Shown here one piece after another: positions 1 through 5,456 of a DNA stretch of 7,286 nt (positions are counted from its first letter, which is position 1; each line of letters opens with the position of its first letter). The stretch comes from Bifidobacterium breve (GTDB lineage: Bacteria > Actinomycetota > Acidimicrobiia > IMCC26256 > PALSA-555). Location of the stretch: assembly GCA_945889545.1 (NCBI GenBank), contig CAMDCC010000150.1, forward strand, positions 1 through 7,286, in the 5' to 3' direction. The position numbers and the translations under genes are program-made. The notes below the pieces were generated by a model. The model was not told where the DNA came from. It was given only the letters and a program-made list of their open reading frames with translations, and ran no database searches.

Positions 1-2526
1 GTTCGGTTGGTGGCGACGCTCGGCGTCCTCATCGTGTTGCAAGGACTCGCGGGCCAACAGTTCTGGGATACCGAGTTCCACCCGGTCGACCAGTTCCTCC
101 CGACCCGTAACTACACGCTGAACGAGTGGTTCGGCTCGACGGGCGAGCTTGGCCGGGTTGTCGTGCAACAGGACCGGCTCATCCTGCTCGGGATCGCGAT
201 CCTGCTCACGGTCGCGCTCTGGGCCTTCACGCGCTACACGAGGATCGGGCTTGCCATCTCTGCCAGCGCTGAGAACGAGCGGGCCGCGTCCGCGCTGGGT
301 TGGTCTCCCAACCTCCTCGCGACGGTCACGTGGGCGATCGGCGGAGCAACCGCCGGGTTCGCCGGCATCTTGCTCGCCCCCAATGCCGGGCTGAGCCTCT
401 CGGTCTTCACGATCGTCGTCACCGTCGCGGCGCTCGCGGTGGCACTCATCGGTGGATTCAGCTCGTTCCCGCTCACACTGTTGGGCGGCATCGCACTCGG
501 GATCGCCGAGACCGAGGTCCTGACGTATTCAACCGACATCTCGAACTTCCTCCAGGACACGTTCGGGATCGAGAACGGTGCCACCGGGCTGCAACGAGCG
601 CTGCCGTTCTTGGTGATCGTCGTCGTGCTCGTCGTCCGCGGCAAGGCGCTCCCACTCCGCAGCCATGTGCTCGAGAAGCTTCCCGACCTCGGGACCGGGG
701 TCGTGACCCGCTGGTTCCTCATCTCTGCCGTCGGTGGGCTGTTGCTCCTCAACAACCTCACCTTCAACGACCAATGGGCGACGTCGCTGTTCACCTCGAT
801 GATCGTTGGCGTGTTCATCCTCTCGATGGTGGTACTCACCGGTTATGCGGGTCAGCTCTCACTCGCGCAGTATGCGGTGGGTGGACTGGGGGGATTGTTC
901 GCGTCGCGTCTCGTCGCCGACGAGCACTGGCCCGCGGAGCTGGCCTTTCTCGCCGGCACGCTCTTCGCCATCGTCGCCGGTGTCGTCTTTGCAATCCCGG
1001 CGCTCCGAACGCGCGGCGTGAACCTCGCCGTCGTCACGCTGGGGCTGGGCTTTGCGGTCCAGAACATGATCTTCAACAATCCATACTTCACTGGCGATTA
1101 CGGGTCCGTCACCACAATCGGCAACATCAAGGTGTTCGGTTGGGACGTCAGCACAGCCGAGCATCCAGACCGCTATCTCGTGGTGTGCCTCGGGGTCTTC
1201 GTCGTCTCGGCCTTGATGGTCGCGAACCTTCGACGCTCGGGCTCTGGGCGAAGGCTGATCGCGGTGCGCAACAACGAGCGCGCGGCCGCATCGCTCGGCA
1301 TCAGCGTGTTCGGCGCCAAGATCTACGCGTTCGCCGTCGGCGCCGCGATCGCTTCGTTCGCTGGCATCCTGTTGGCGTTCAAGGACACGACCGTCGTCTA
1401 TGGCCGGTACCACGCGTTTCAATCGATCAACGCGGTCGGCAACGCGGTCGCCGGGGGCATCGGCTGGGTGTTCGGTTCGGTGTTCGGCGGGAACCTCGCC
1501 GAAGGCGGCTTCGGCTCGATCGTGCTCGACTGGGTCGACCTGGGTTCGTGGCTCGTCACGCTCGGCGGCGTCTTCTTGATCCTGATCATCATGTTCAACC
1601 CCAATGGCATGGCCAGCGTGGTGCTGAAAGACAAGCGCGGCATCGGCAAGCTCCGGGAGCGCCTGCGGCGCAAGCCGCACCATGAGGAGCTCCCGGAGGT
1701 CGAGACCCAACCCGTGGCGCCTGCGACCCTCGAGGTCCAGAACCTCACCGTTCGTTTCGGTGCAGTGGTCGCGCTCGACGACGTGAGCTTTCGCGTCGGG
1801 CCTGGCGAGGTCGTCGGGCTCATCGGCCCGAACGGCGCGGGCAAGACCACCGTCGTCGACGCAGTGACGGGCTTCATCAAGCCGACGACCGGCCAGGTGA
1901 CGCTCGACGACACACCGATGGTCGGGCGGTCGTGGAGTCCCGCGCGTCGCGCCCGCGCCGGGGTTCGCCGTTCCTTCCAGTCACTCGAGCTGTTCGAAGA
2001 CATCTCGGTCGCCGAGAACCTCCACGCCGGCGCAGGAGAGCACCGGCCGCTCGCTGGCCTGCGCGACCTGTTCTGGCCCGGTCGTCATCCCCTCCCCCCG
2101 ACGGCGGTGAGCAGCGTCAAGGAGTTCGCGCTGGAGGCCGACCTCGATCGCCTTCCCGGCGAGCTGCCCTACGGGCGGCGTCGACTCGTCGGGATCGCGC
2201 GTGCCGTCGCGTCGGCGCCCTCGGTCTTGCTGCTCGACGAACCGGCGTCAGGTCTCGACGAGAACGAGACGACCGAGCTCGGGACGCTCGTGCGCCGACT
2301 CGCACATGAACGGGGGATGGCCGTCCTCCTCATCGAGCACGACGTGAATCTCGTCCTCGGGATCTGTGACCGGATCGTTGTGCTCGACTTCGGTCACAAG
2401 ATCGCCGAAGGAACACCCCACGAAGTACGCAACACGCCGGCCGTGATCGCGGCGTATCTGGGTGAAGAGGTCCCTACCGCCGCAGCGGGTTCGGCGCCGC
2501 TTCCTGATGGTGTGCCAGGTGACTGA
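1..2526 (+). CDS. Fused branched-chain amino acid-type ABC importer: LivH-like permease + LivM-like permease + LivG-like ATPase (5' partial)
   Basis: Membrane part plus one ATPase of a HAAT-family (Liv-type) importer, which takes up branched-chain amino acids or related amides or carboxylates. The frame is open to the left edge, and the first visible residues (RLVATLGVLIVLQ) match the middle of LivH, so roughly the first 100 residues lie outside. Counting from the TTG at 7: residues 1-215 are the LivH C-terminal half, with the family motif around 78-125 (ENERAASALG, then TAGFAGILLAP). Residues about 235-540 are LivM-like, with TGYAGQLSLAQ at 279-289 and a second copy of the motif at 419-458 (RNNERAAASLG, FAGILLAF). 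A charged linker (541-572) leads to a LivG ATPase: Walker A GPNGAGKTT 607-615, Q-loop Q658, variant signature LPYGRRR 720-726 (LivG proteins usually have YGQ), Walker B LLLDEP 741-746, H-loop H778. The single frame runs through all three parts without interruption. Substrate is unknown because the binding protein is absent. Confidence 0.93.
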   Translation, partial: VRLVATLGVLIVLQGLAGQQFWDTEFHPVDQFLPTRNYTLNEWFGSTGELGRVVVQQDRLILLGIAILLTVALWAFTRYTRIGLAISASAENERAASALGWSPNLLATVTWAIGGATAGFAGILLAPNAGLSLSVFTIVVTVAALAVALIGGFSSFPLTLLGGIALGIAETEVLTYSTDISNFLQDTFGIENGATGLQRALPFLVIVVVLVVRGKALPLRSHVLEKLPDLGTGVVTRWFLISAVGGLLLLNNLTFNDQWATSLFTSMIVGVFILSMVVLTGYAGQLSLAQYAVGGLGGLFASRLVADEHWPAELAFLAGTLFAIVAGVVFAIPALRTRGVNLAVVTLGLGFAVQNMIFNNPYFTGDYGSVTTIGNIKVFGWDVSTAEHPDRYLVVCLGVFVVSALMVANLRRSGSGRRLIAVRNNERAAASLGISVFGAKIYAFAVGAAIASFAGILLAFKDTTVVYGRYHAFQSINAVGNAVAGGIGWVFGSVFGGNLAEGGFGSIVLDWVDLGSWLVTLGGVFLILIIMFNPNGMASVVLKDKRGIGKLRERLRRKPHHEELPEVETQPVAPATLEVQNLTVRFGAVVALDDVSFRVGPGEVVGLIGPNGAGKTTVVDAVTGFIKPTTGQVTLDDTPMVGRSWSPARRARAGVRRSFQSLELFEDISVAENLHAGAGEHRPLAGLRDLFWPGRHPLPPTAVSSVKEFALEADLDRLPGELPYGRRRLVGIARAVASAPSVLLLDEPASGLDENETTELGTLVRRLAHERGMAVLLIEHDVNLVLGICDRIVVLDFGHKIAEGTPHEVRNTPAVIAAYLGEEVPTAAAGSAPLPDGVPGD
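2517..2522 (+). promoter_or_regulatory. Ribosome binding site deciding the livF start
   Basis: AGGTGA lies 8 nt before the GTG at 2531 and overlaps the last codons of the upstream fused gene. No comparable motif precedes the other in-frame starts at 2462 and 2507, so this site favours the short form of LivF. It also suggests translational coupling to the upstream gene. Confidence 0.5.
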
Positions 2527-2530
2527 CGCC

Positions 2531-3265
2531 GTGAACACACCCAGCTCGCTCCTCGAATGCCGCGGCCTGGCTGCCGGCTACGGCGGCATGGCTGTCGTGC
2601 GCGACGTCGATCTTCACGTGGCCGCCGGCGAGGTCGTCGCCTTGATCGGGCCGAATGGCGCGGGCAAGACGACCACGTTGCTCACGCTGGCTGGTGAACT
2701 ACCGCCCCTTGCTGGCGAGGTTCTCATGCACGGTGTCGAGACGAAGGCGCCGCTGTTCCGGCGCGCGCAGCGCGGGATGGGGTTCGTCACCGAAGAGCGC
2801 TCGGTGTTCATGCGTCTCACCGCGGCCGAGAACCTCCGCGTCGCAGGAGTCGCGCCCGTCGACGCCGAAGCCCTGTTCCCGGAGCTCACGCCGCTCATGC
2901 AACGGAGCGCCGGGCTGTTGTCCGGAGGCGAGCAGCAGATGCTGACGTTGGCTCGGGCGCTGGCCCGGAAGCCGGCGTTGCTGCTCGCCGACGAGCTCTC
3001 TCTCGGGCTCGCCCCACTCTTGGTGAAGCGCCTGCTCGAGACCGTTCGTCGCGTCGCGACGGAACAGTCGACTGGCGTGCTCCTGGTCGAGCAGCACGTA
3101 CGTCAGGCGTTGGCGATCGCCGATCGTGTGTACGTCATGCAGCGGGGCCACATCGTCATCTCCGGCACCGTCGAAGAGGTGCGTGGTCGGCTCGACGAGA
3201 TCGAAGCGACGTACCTCTCGGACGAAGCCGCCAGCGTCGAAGGCCAGCGAGACGTCACACCTTGA
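2531..3265 (+). CDS. livF: LivF-like ABC transporter ATP-binding protein
   Basis: Second nucleotide-binding subunit of the Liv-type importer; with the fused LivG domain it should form the ATPase pair that drives uptake. From the GTG at 2531 the product is 244 aa, close to the usual 235-245 for LivF. Visible motifs: Walker A GPNGAGKTT 40-48; the LivF-type FVTEERSVF at 85-93, where Glu replaces the usual Q-loop Gln as in other LivF proteins; signature LLSGGEQQ 129-136; Walker B with D154-E155 in LLADELSLGLAP (Leu where Pro normally follows the Glu); H-loop H189 in VEQHV. I chose GTG 2531 because AGGTGA at 2517-2522 sits 8 nt upstream and the start falls 4 bp after the previous stop. In-frame starts at 2462 (GTG) and 2507 (ATG) would overlap the upstream gene and add an arginine-rich tail unlike LivF. 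It is co-transcribed with the fused gene. Confidence 0.92.
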   Translation: MNTPSSLLECRGLAAGYGGMAVVRDVDLHVAAGEVVALIGPNGAGKTTTLLTLAGELPPLAGEVLMHGVETKAPLFRRAQRGMGFVTEERSVFMRLTAAENLRVAGVAPVDAEALFPELTPLMQRSAGLLSGGEQQMLTLARALARKPALLLADELSLGLAPLLVKRLLETVRRVATEQSTGVLLVEQHVRQALAIADRVYVMQRGHIVISGTVEEVRGRLDEIEATYLSDEAASVEGQRDVTP

Positions 3266-3386
3266 TGACGGGAAGGCTCGGCAGTTCGAGGTAGTCGTCG
3301 TCTTGGGTGACGATCGGGACGTTGAGCGCGATCGCGGTGGCCGCGATCCACGAGTCGTTCACCGGCATTCGTTGGCCCCGATCGGT
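3255..3386 (-). pseudogene. C-terminal remnant of a VapC-type PIN-domain toxin
   Basis: Reading right to left after the antitoxin stop, a short frame (ATG at 3368, stop TGA at 3257-3255, 37 codons) encodes a clear PIN-domain C-terminus: NDSWIAATAIALNVPIVTQD, then an acidic stretch and LPSLPVI. In VapC toxins (metal-dependent RNases, normally about 125-140 aa) this covers the third and fourth catalytic acidic positions, here D5 and D23/D24 of the remnant. The N-terminal DTS motif, the second acidic residue and about 85-95 residues are missing, and there is no room for them between the antitoxin stop and this piece. The matching frame can be followed a few codons upstream (VTDRGQR), into the antitoxin stop, and then loses resemblance. 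Without half of its active site it cannot be a working nuclease. Its end overlaps the end of livF by 11 bp, tail to tail. Confidence 0.75.
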
Positions 3387-3640
3387 CACCGTTCGACGAG
3401 GTCGTCGGTTGTTTCGGGTGCGAGGGAAGCGAGCTCTGCTACGAGACCCGGGTCAGCTTGATGAGCCAATGCCCGCCGAACGAACTCGTCGCGGGGGAGC
3501 CACCGGGGCCGGCGGGCCAGCGGCTCGAGCCGCGCAATCGGCTGACCATCGACTGTGATCGGGATCTCTTCACCGGCGTCGACGGAATCGAGCAGCGCCC
3601 GGGTGTCGTTTCGCAATGCGCGAGAAGTGTCCTCGGTCAC
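3386..3640 (-). CDS. Phd/YefM-type (VapB-like) antitoxin
   Basis: From the GTG at 3640 this gives 84 aa, typical for the family. The N-terminal half has the Phd/YefM DNA-binding pattern: SRALRNDTRALLDSVDAGEE (residues 6-25), then PITVDGQPIARLEP, matching the common form ELRNxTxxVLxxVExGExxxITxxGxPVARLVP. The C-terminal half (LASLAPETTDDL near the end) resembles the toxin-binding tail of actinobacterial VapB proteins. Such proteins bind their own operator as dimers and neutralise a partner PIN toxin. Here the partner immediately downstream is only a fragment, so this antitoxin is probably orphaned. There is no strong Shine-Dalgarno before the GTG. The preceding gene stops 20 bp upstream, so it may be read as the last gene of the Rieske unit. 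The frame stays open upstream of the GTG with no ATG close enough to fit the family. Confidence 0.8.
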   Translation of the reverse strand: MTEDTSRALRNDTRALLDSVDAGEEIPITVDGQPIARLEPLARRPRWLPRDEFVRRALAHQADPGLVAELASLAPETTDDLVER

Positions 3641-3660
3641 GGCTGCGATCGTAAGAGAAG

Positions 3661-3990
3661 TCAGACAGCCGGTTCGAGCACCGCGTCGAAGCTCGACGCA
3701 CCACTGTCGGGGACACGCGGCTGGCGCCACACCTCGACCGGGAACGAGACCGTCACGAGCGAGCAGTACAGCCAGAGCAGACCCTTGGCATCGTTGGGAA
3801 GGTCGTCCATCGAGTACTGCTCCAGGTACACCAGCGCATCCTCCATCCGGGGGAACGCGGCGTCGTAGAACGCTTGGAGCTCGTCCATGGTGCTCGCGAC
3901 TCGCTTGTCGTACCGGGCCTTCTCGGTGGGGATTGCCCACTCGGCGAACGGCTCGAGGTCGGCGAAGTCAGAAGGCAAGGTGGTGGGCAT
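3661..3990 (-). CDS. Conserved-looking small protein of unknown function, downstream of the Rieske oxygenase
   Basis: 109 aa; I do not recognise a named family. The start is well supported: AGAGGAG at 3996-4002 lies 5 nt before the ATG. The protein is acidic and probably mostly helical, with no signal peptide. It opens PTTLPSDFADLEPFAEWAIP, has an amphipathic middle (STMDELQAFYDAAFPRMEDA, about 33-52), a short hydrophobic stretch (GLLWLYCSLVTVSFPVEVW, 70-88, too polar around it to be a confident membrane segment) and a turn-rich end RQPRVPDSGASSFDAVLEP. It follows the Rieske gene on the same strand after 71 bp and precedes the antitoxin by 20 bp. I infer it belongs to the Rieske transcription unit and may assist that enzyme, for example as an accessory or small subunit. 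It lacks the look of a ring-hydroxylating dioxygenase beta subunit, which is about 160-190 aa. Its function is open. Confidence 0.75.
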   Translation of the reverse strand: MPTTLPSDFADLEPFAEWAIPTEKARYDKRVASTMDELQAFYDAAFPRMEDALVYLEQYSMDDLPNDAKGLLWLYCSLVTVSFPVEVWRQPRVPDSGASSFDAVLEPAV

Positions 3991-3995
3991 GGATG

Positions 3996-4002
3996 CTCCT
4001 CT
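3996..4002 (-). promoter_or_regulatory. Strong ribosome binding site of the 109-aa gene
   Basis: AGAGGAG on the minus strand, 5 nt before the ATG at 3990. It is one of the clearest Shine-Dalgarno sequences in the window and argues that the small gene is real and independently translated. Confidence 0.6.
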
Positions 4003-4022
4003 TTTCTGGTCGACTCCGCTAC

Positions 4023-4047
4023 GCCCTCCCGGTCATCCGACCAGGGC
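4023..4047 (-). other. Inverted repeat (hairpin) between the Rieske gene and the 109-aa gene
   Basis: On the minus strand GCCCT-GGTC, a 4-nt loop (GGAT), then GACC, a GGG bulge and AGGGC: nine base pairs, mostly G-C. It occupies the 71-bp gap after the Rieske stop (4062). No T-run follows on the minus strand, so it is not a typical intrinsic terminator. It could stabilise the upstream transcript end, mark an RNA processing point, or weakly attenuate read-through into the small gene. Confidence 0.4.
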
Positions 4048-4061
4048 TTCGCTTCGTCTCC

Positions 4062-5342
4062 TCAGGCGTTGGCTGGCGTCTTGGCTGATTGCTGCTGGAA
4101 CTCGCTGATGTAACGGCGCGCCGTGACGTGCAGCTGTCGGAGCAGCACCTCTTGGTCTCCCAAGGGGAACGTCTTCACCGGCGTGTTCGACTCGAGCATC
4201 GTCTGGGTCGCCTCGAGCGTGTTGCCGTCCTGAAGTGCGTATTCCTTGAACGTCACGACTGCCATCTCCTGCGCGAGACGCTCACGCGCGTTCTTCGGTG
4301 GCACGAAGTAGCACGTGCCCTCGAAGATGTGCGTGTTGTACGACGTCGGCCAGTAGTGGTACGTAAGCACCCAGTTCGGCTTCCAGATCAGCACCATGAA
4401 GTTGGGGAAGAAGACGAACGAGTCGACGCCCCACGCCTTGTGGCGCGCCGGGTTGAGACCAGGGGGCATCTCGCCGAAGTCGGGTCCCTCCCACGGACCG
4501 AAGAGTCCGCTGCGGAGCTTCTGCTCGATCGGTTTGACCATGTCGAGGTCTTTCGGTGGCGCCATGCCGCCCCACGACGACACCATGCCGTGCGGGCCGT
4601 CGATCTCGTAGGCGAGCGCCTCGTACCCGACCTCCATGAGCTTGCGCGACTCCTCGGAGACGGACTGCTTCGCGTGCAAGATCGGTGCGTGGTAGAACTC
4701 CGCGAACGCGTCGATGAAGAGCTTCCAGTTTGCGCCGACCTCCGCGCGGTACTTGTGCACCTGCGTGAGCTCGCCGAACGGGTAGCCCTCGAGACCCTTG
4801 CCGAGCTCACCCATGTAGTCCCGGAGCGGCGTGGTGTTCGTGGGATCGAAGTTCACGAAGATGAACCCCTCCCACATCTCGCACTGGATTCCTGCGAGGC
4901 CGTAGTCGCTCTTGTCGAGATTGAAGAACTCCTGCTCCTGCTGCACGAAGGTGCACTCACCCTCGAGGCTGTAGCGCCAGGCGTGGTACTTGCAGGTGAA
5001 CTGCCGGCACGTGCCGCTGGTCTCCTCGCCGGGGTAGTCCTGCCAGACGAGCTTGTTGCCGCGGTGGCGACAGATGTTGTGGAACGCGCGTACCTCGTCC
5101 TTCGACGAGCGCACGACGACGATCGAGGTGTCGACGGCGTCGATCTCTTTGGAGAAGTAGCTGCCGACCTTGGGGAGCTGCTCGATGCGCCCGACGTTCA
5201 GCCACGTGCGGCCGAAGATGGCCTGCTGTTCGAGCTCGTAGTGCTCCGGCGAGATGGAGTCGTGGTACGAGACGTCCTCCGTGCCGAGCTCGGGGTAGTG
5301 CTCGGTCCAGGACCCCTCCGCAGGCTTGGCGAAATGCGGCAT
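4062..5342 (-). CDS. Rieske non-heme iron aromatic ring-hydroxylating oxygenase, alpha subunit
   Basis: 426 aa, full length for the family. These cytoplasmic enzymes use a [2Fe-2S] Rieske cluster and a mononuclear iron to insert oxygen (dihydroxylation, monooxygenation or demethylation), with electrons from a reductase and sometimes a ferredoxin. The Rieske ligands are visible: C91-R-H93 and C117-K-Y-H120. The gap of 23 residues is longer than the common 15-17, with the extra part around QDYPGEETSG (101-110). The catalytic domain has FIDAFAEFYHAPILH (209-223): H218 and H223 as iron ligands, E215 where many dioxygenases have the bridging Asp, and D372 (LQDGNTLEATQ) as likely third ligand. Start: ATG 5342 with GAGGGGG 6 nt upstream. 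No beta subunit, ferredoxin or reductase gene is nearby, so it may be a homo-oligomeric alpha-only enzyme. Substrate cannot be read from the sequence. It probably heads the unit Rieske, small gene, antitoxin. Confidence 0.95.
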   Translation of the reverse strand: MPHFAKPAEGSWTEHYPELGTEDVSYHDSISPEHYELEQQAIFGRTWLNVGRIEQLPKVGSYFSKEIDAVDTSIVVVRSSKDEVRAFHNICRHRGNKLVWQDYPGEETSGTCRQFTCKYHAWRYSLEGECTFVQQEQEFFNLDKSDYGLAGIQCEMWEGFIFVNFDPTNTTPLRDYMGELGKGLEGYPFGELTQVHKYRAEVGANWKLFIDAFAEFYHAPILHAKQSVSEESRKLMEVGYEALAYEIDGPHGMVSSWGGMAPPKDLDMVKPIEQKLRSGLFGPWEGPDFGEMPPGLNPARHKAWGVDSFVFFPNFMVLIWKPNWVLTYHYWPTSYNTHIFEGTCYFVPPKNARERLAQEMAVVTFKEYALQDGNTLEATQTMLESNTPVKTFPLGDQEVLLRQLHVTARRYISEFQQQSAKTPANA

Positions 5343-5348
5343 CTGATT

Positions 5349-5355
5349 CCCCCTC
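5349..5355 (-). promoter_or_regulatory. Ribosome binding site of the Rieske oxygenase gene
   Basis: GAGGGGG on the minus strand, 6 nt before the ATG at 5342. It supports this start over in-frame internal ATGs and lies right next to the leader repeats. Confidence 0.5.
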
Positions 5356-5390
5356 GTTCAATGCGCCCGTTCAATGCGCCCGTTCAGTGC
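5356..5390 (-). repeat. 13-bp tandem repeat in the leader of the Rieske gene
   Basis: On the plus strand GTTCAATGCGCCC occurs exactly twice back to back (5356-5368, 5369-5381) and a third, 9-bp partial copy follows (5382-5390, one mismatch, GTTCAGTGC). The array lies between the ribosome binding site and a possible -10 element. A direct-repeat operator for a regulator of the Rieske gene is one explanation; slippage duplication is another. Confidence 0.75.
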
Positions 5391-5400
5391 AACTTGGGGG

Positions 5401-5409
5401 ACGGTAGCA
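5401..5409 (-). promoter_or_regulatory. Possible extended -10 promoter of the Rieske gene
   Basis: The minus strand reads TGC-TACCGT, which fits TGn-TAnnnT (extended -10, actinobacterial TAnnnT type). Transcription would begin about 5393-5396, giving a leader of roughly 50 nt that contains the 13-bp repeats. No convincing -35 is seen; the upstream sequence is the T-run of the preceding terminator. Weak evidence from a short motif, but it lies in the expected place between a terminator and a coding start. Confidence 0.3.
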
Positions 5410-5418
5410 CACCTCTCC

Positions 5419-5456
5419 AAAAAAGAGAAGCCCGTTTCCGGTCCGGTCCGGGGGCT
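5419..5456 (-). terminator. Probable intrinsic terminator of the crotonase gene
   Basis: On the minus strand AGCCC, then CCGG-ACCGGA-CCGG, then AAAC and GGGCT form a GC-rich two-step hairpin (arms 5452-5456 with 5429-5433, and 5448-5451 with 5438-5441). It is followed by TCTCTTTTTT (5428-5419). The hairpin begins within the crotonase stop codon region. It would separate the dehydrogenase/crotonase unit from the Rieske unit. The unpaired AAAC (5434-5437) makes the stem imperfect. Confidence 0.5.

Noticed and set aside
300..1685. Second plus-strand open frame inside the fused transporter gene
   Set aside because: Arg/His-rich product typical of an out-of-frame reading of high-GC coding DNA; the main frame has transmembrane segments and Liv motifs.
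3458..4088. Overlapping plus-strand open frames across the antitoxin and 109-aa gene
   Set aside because: No ribosome binding site or family pattern, whereas the minus-strand genes have Phd motifs or a strong Shine-Dalgarno.
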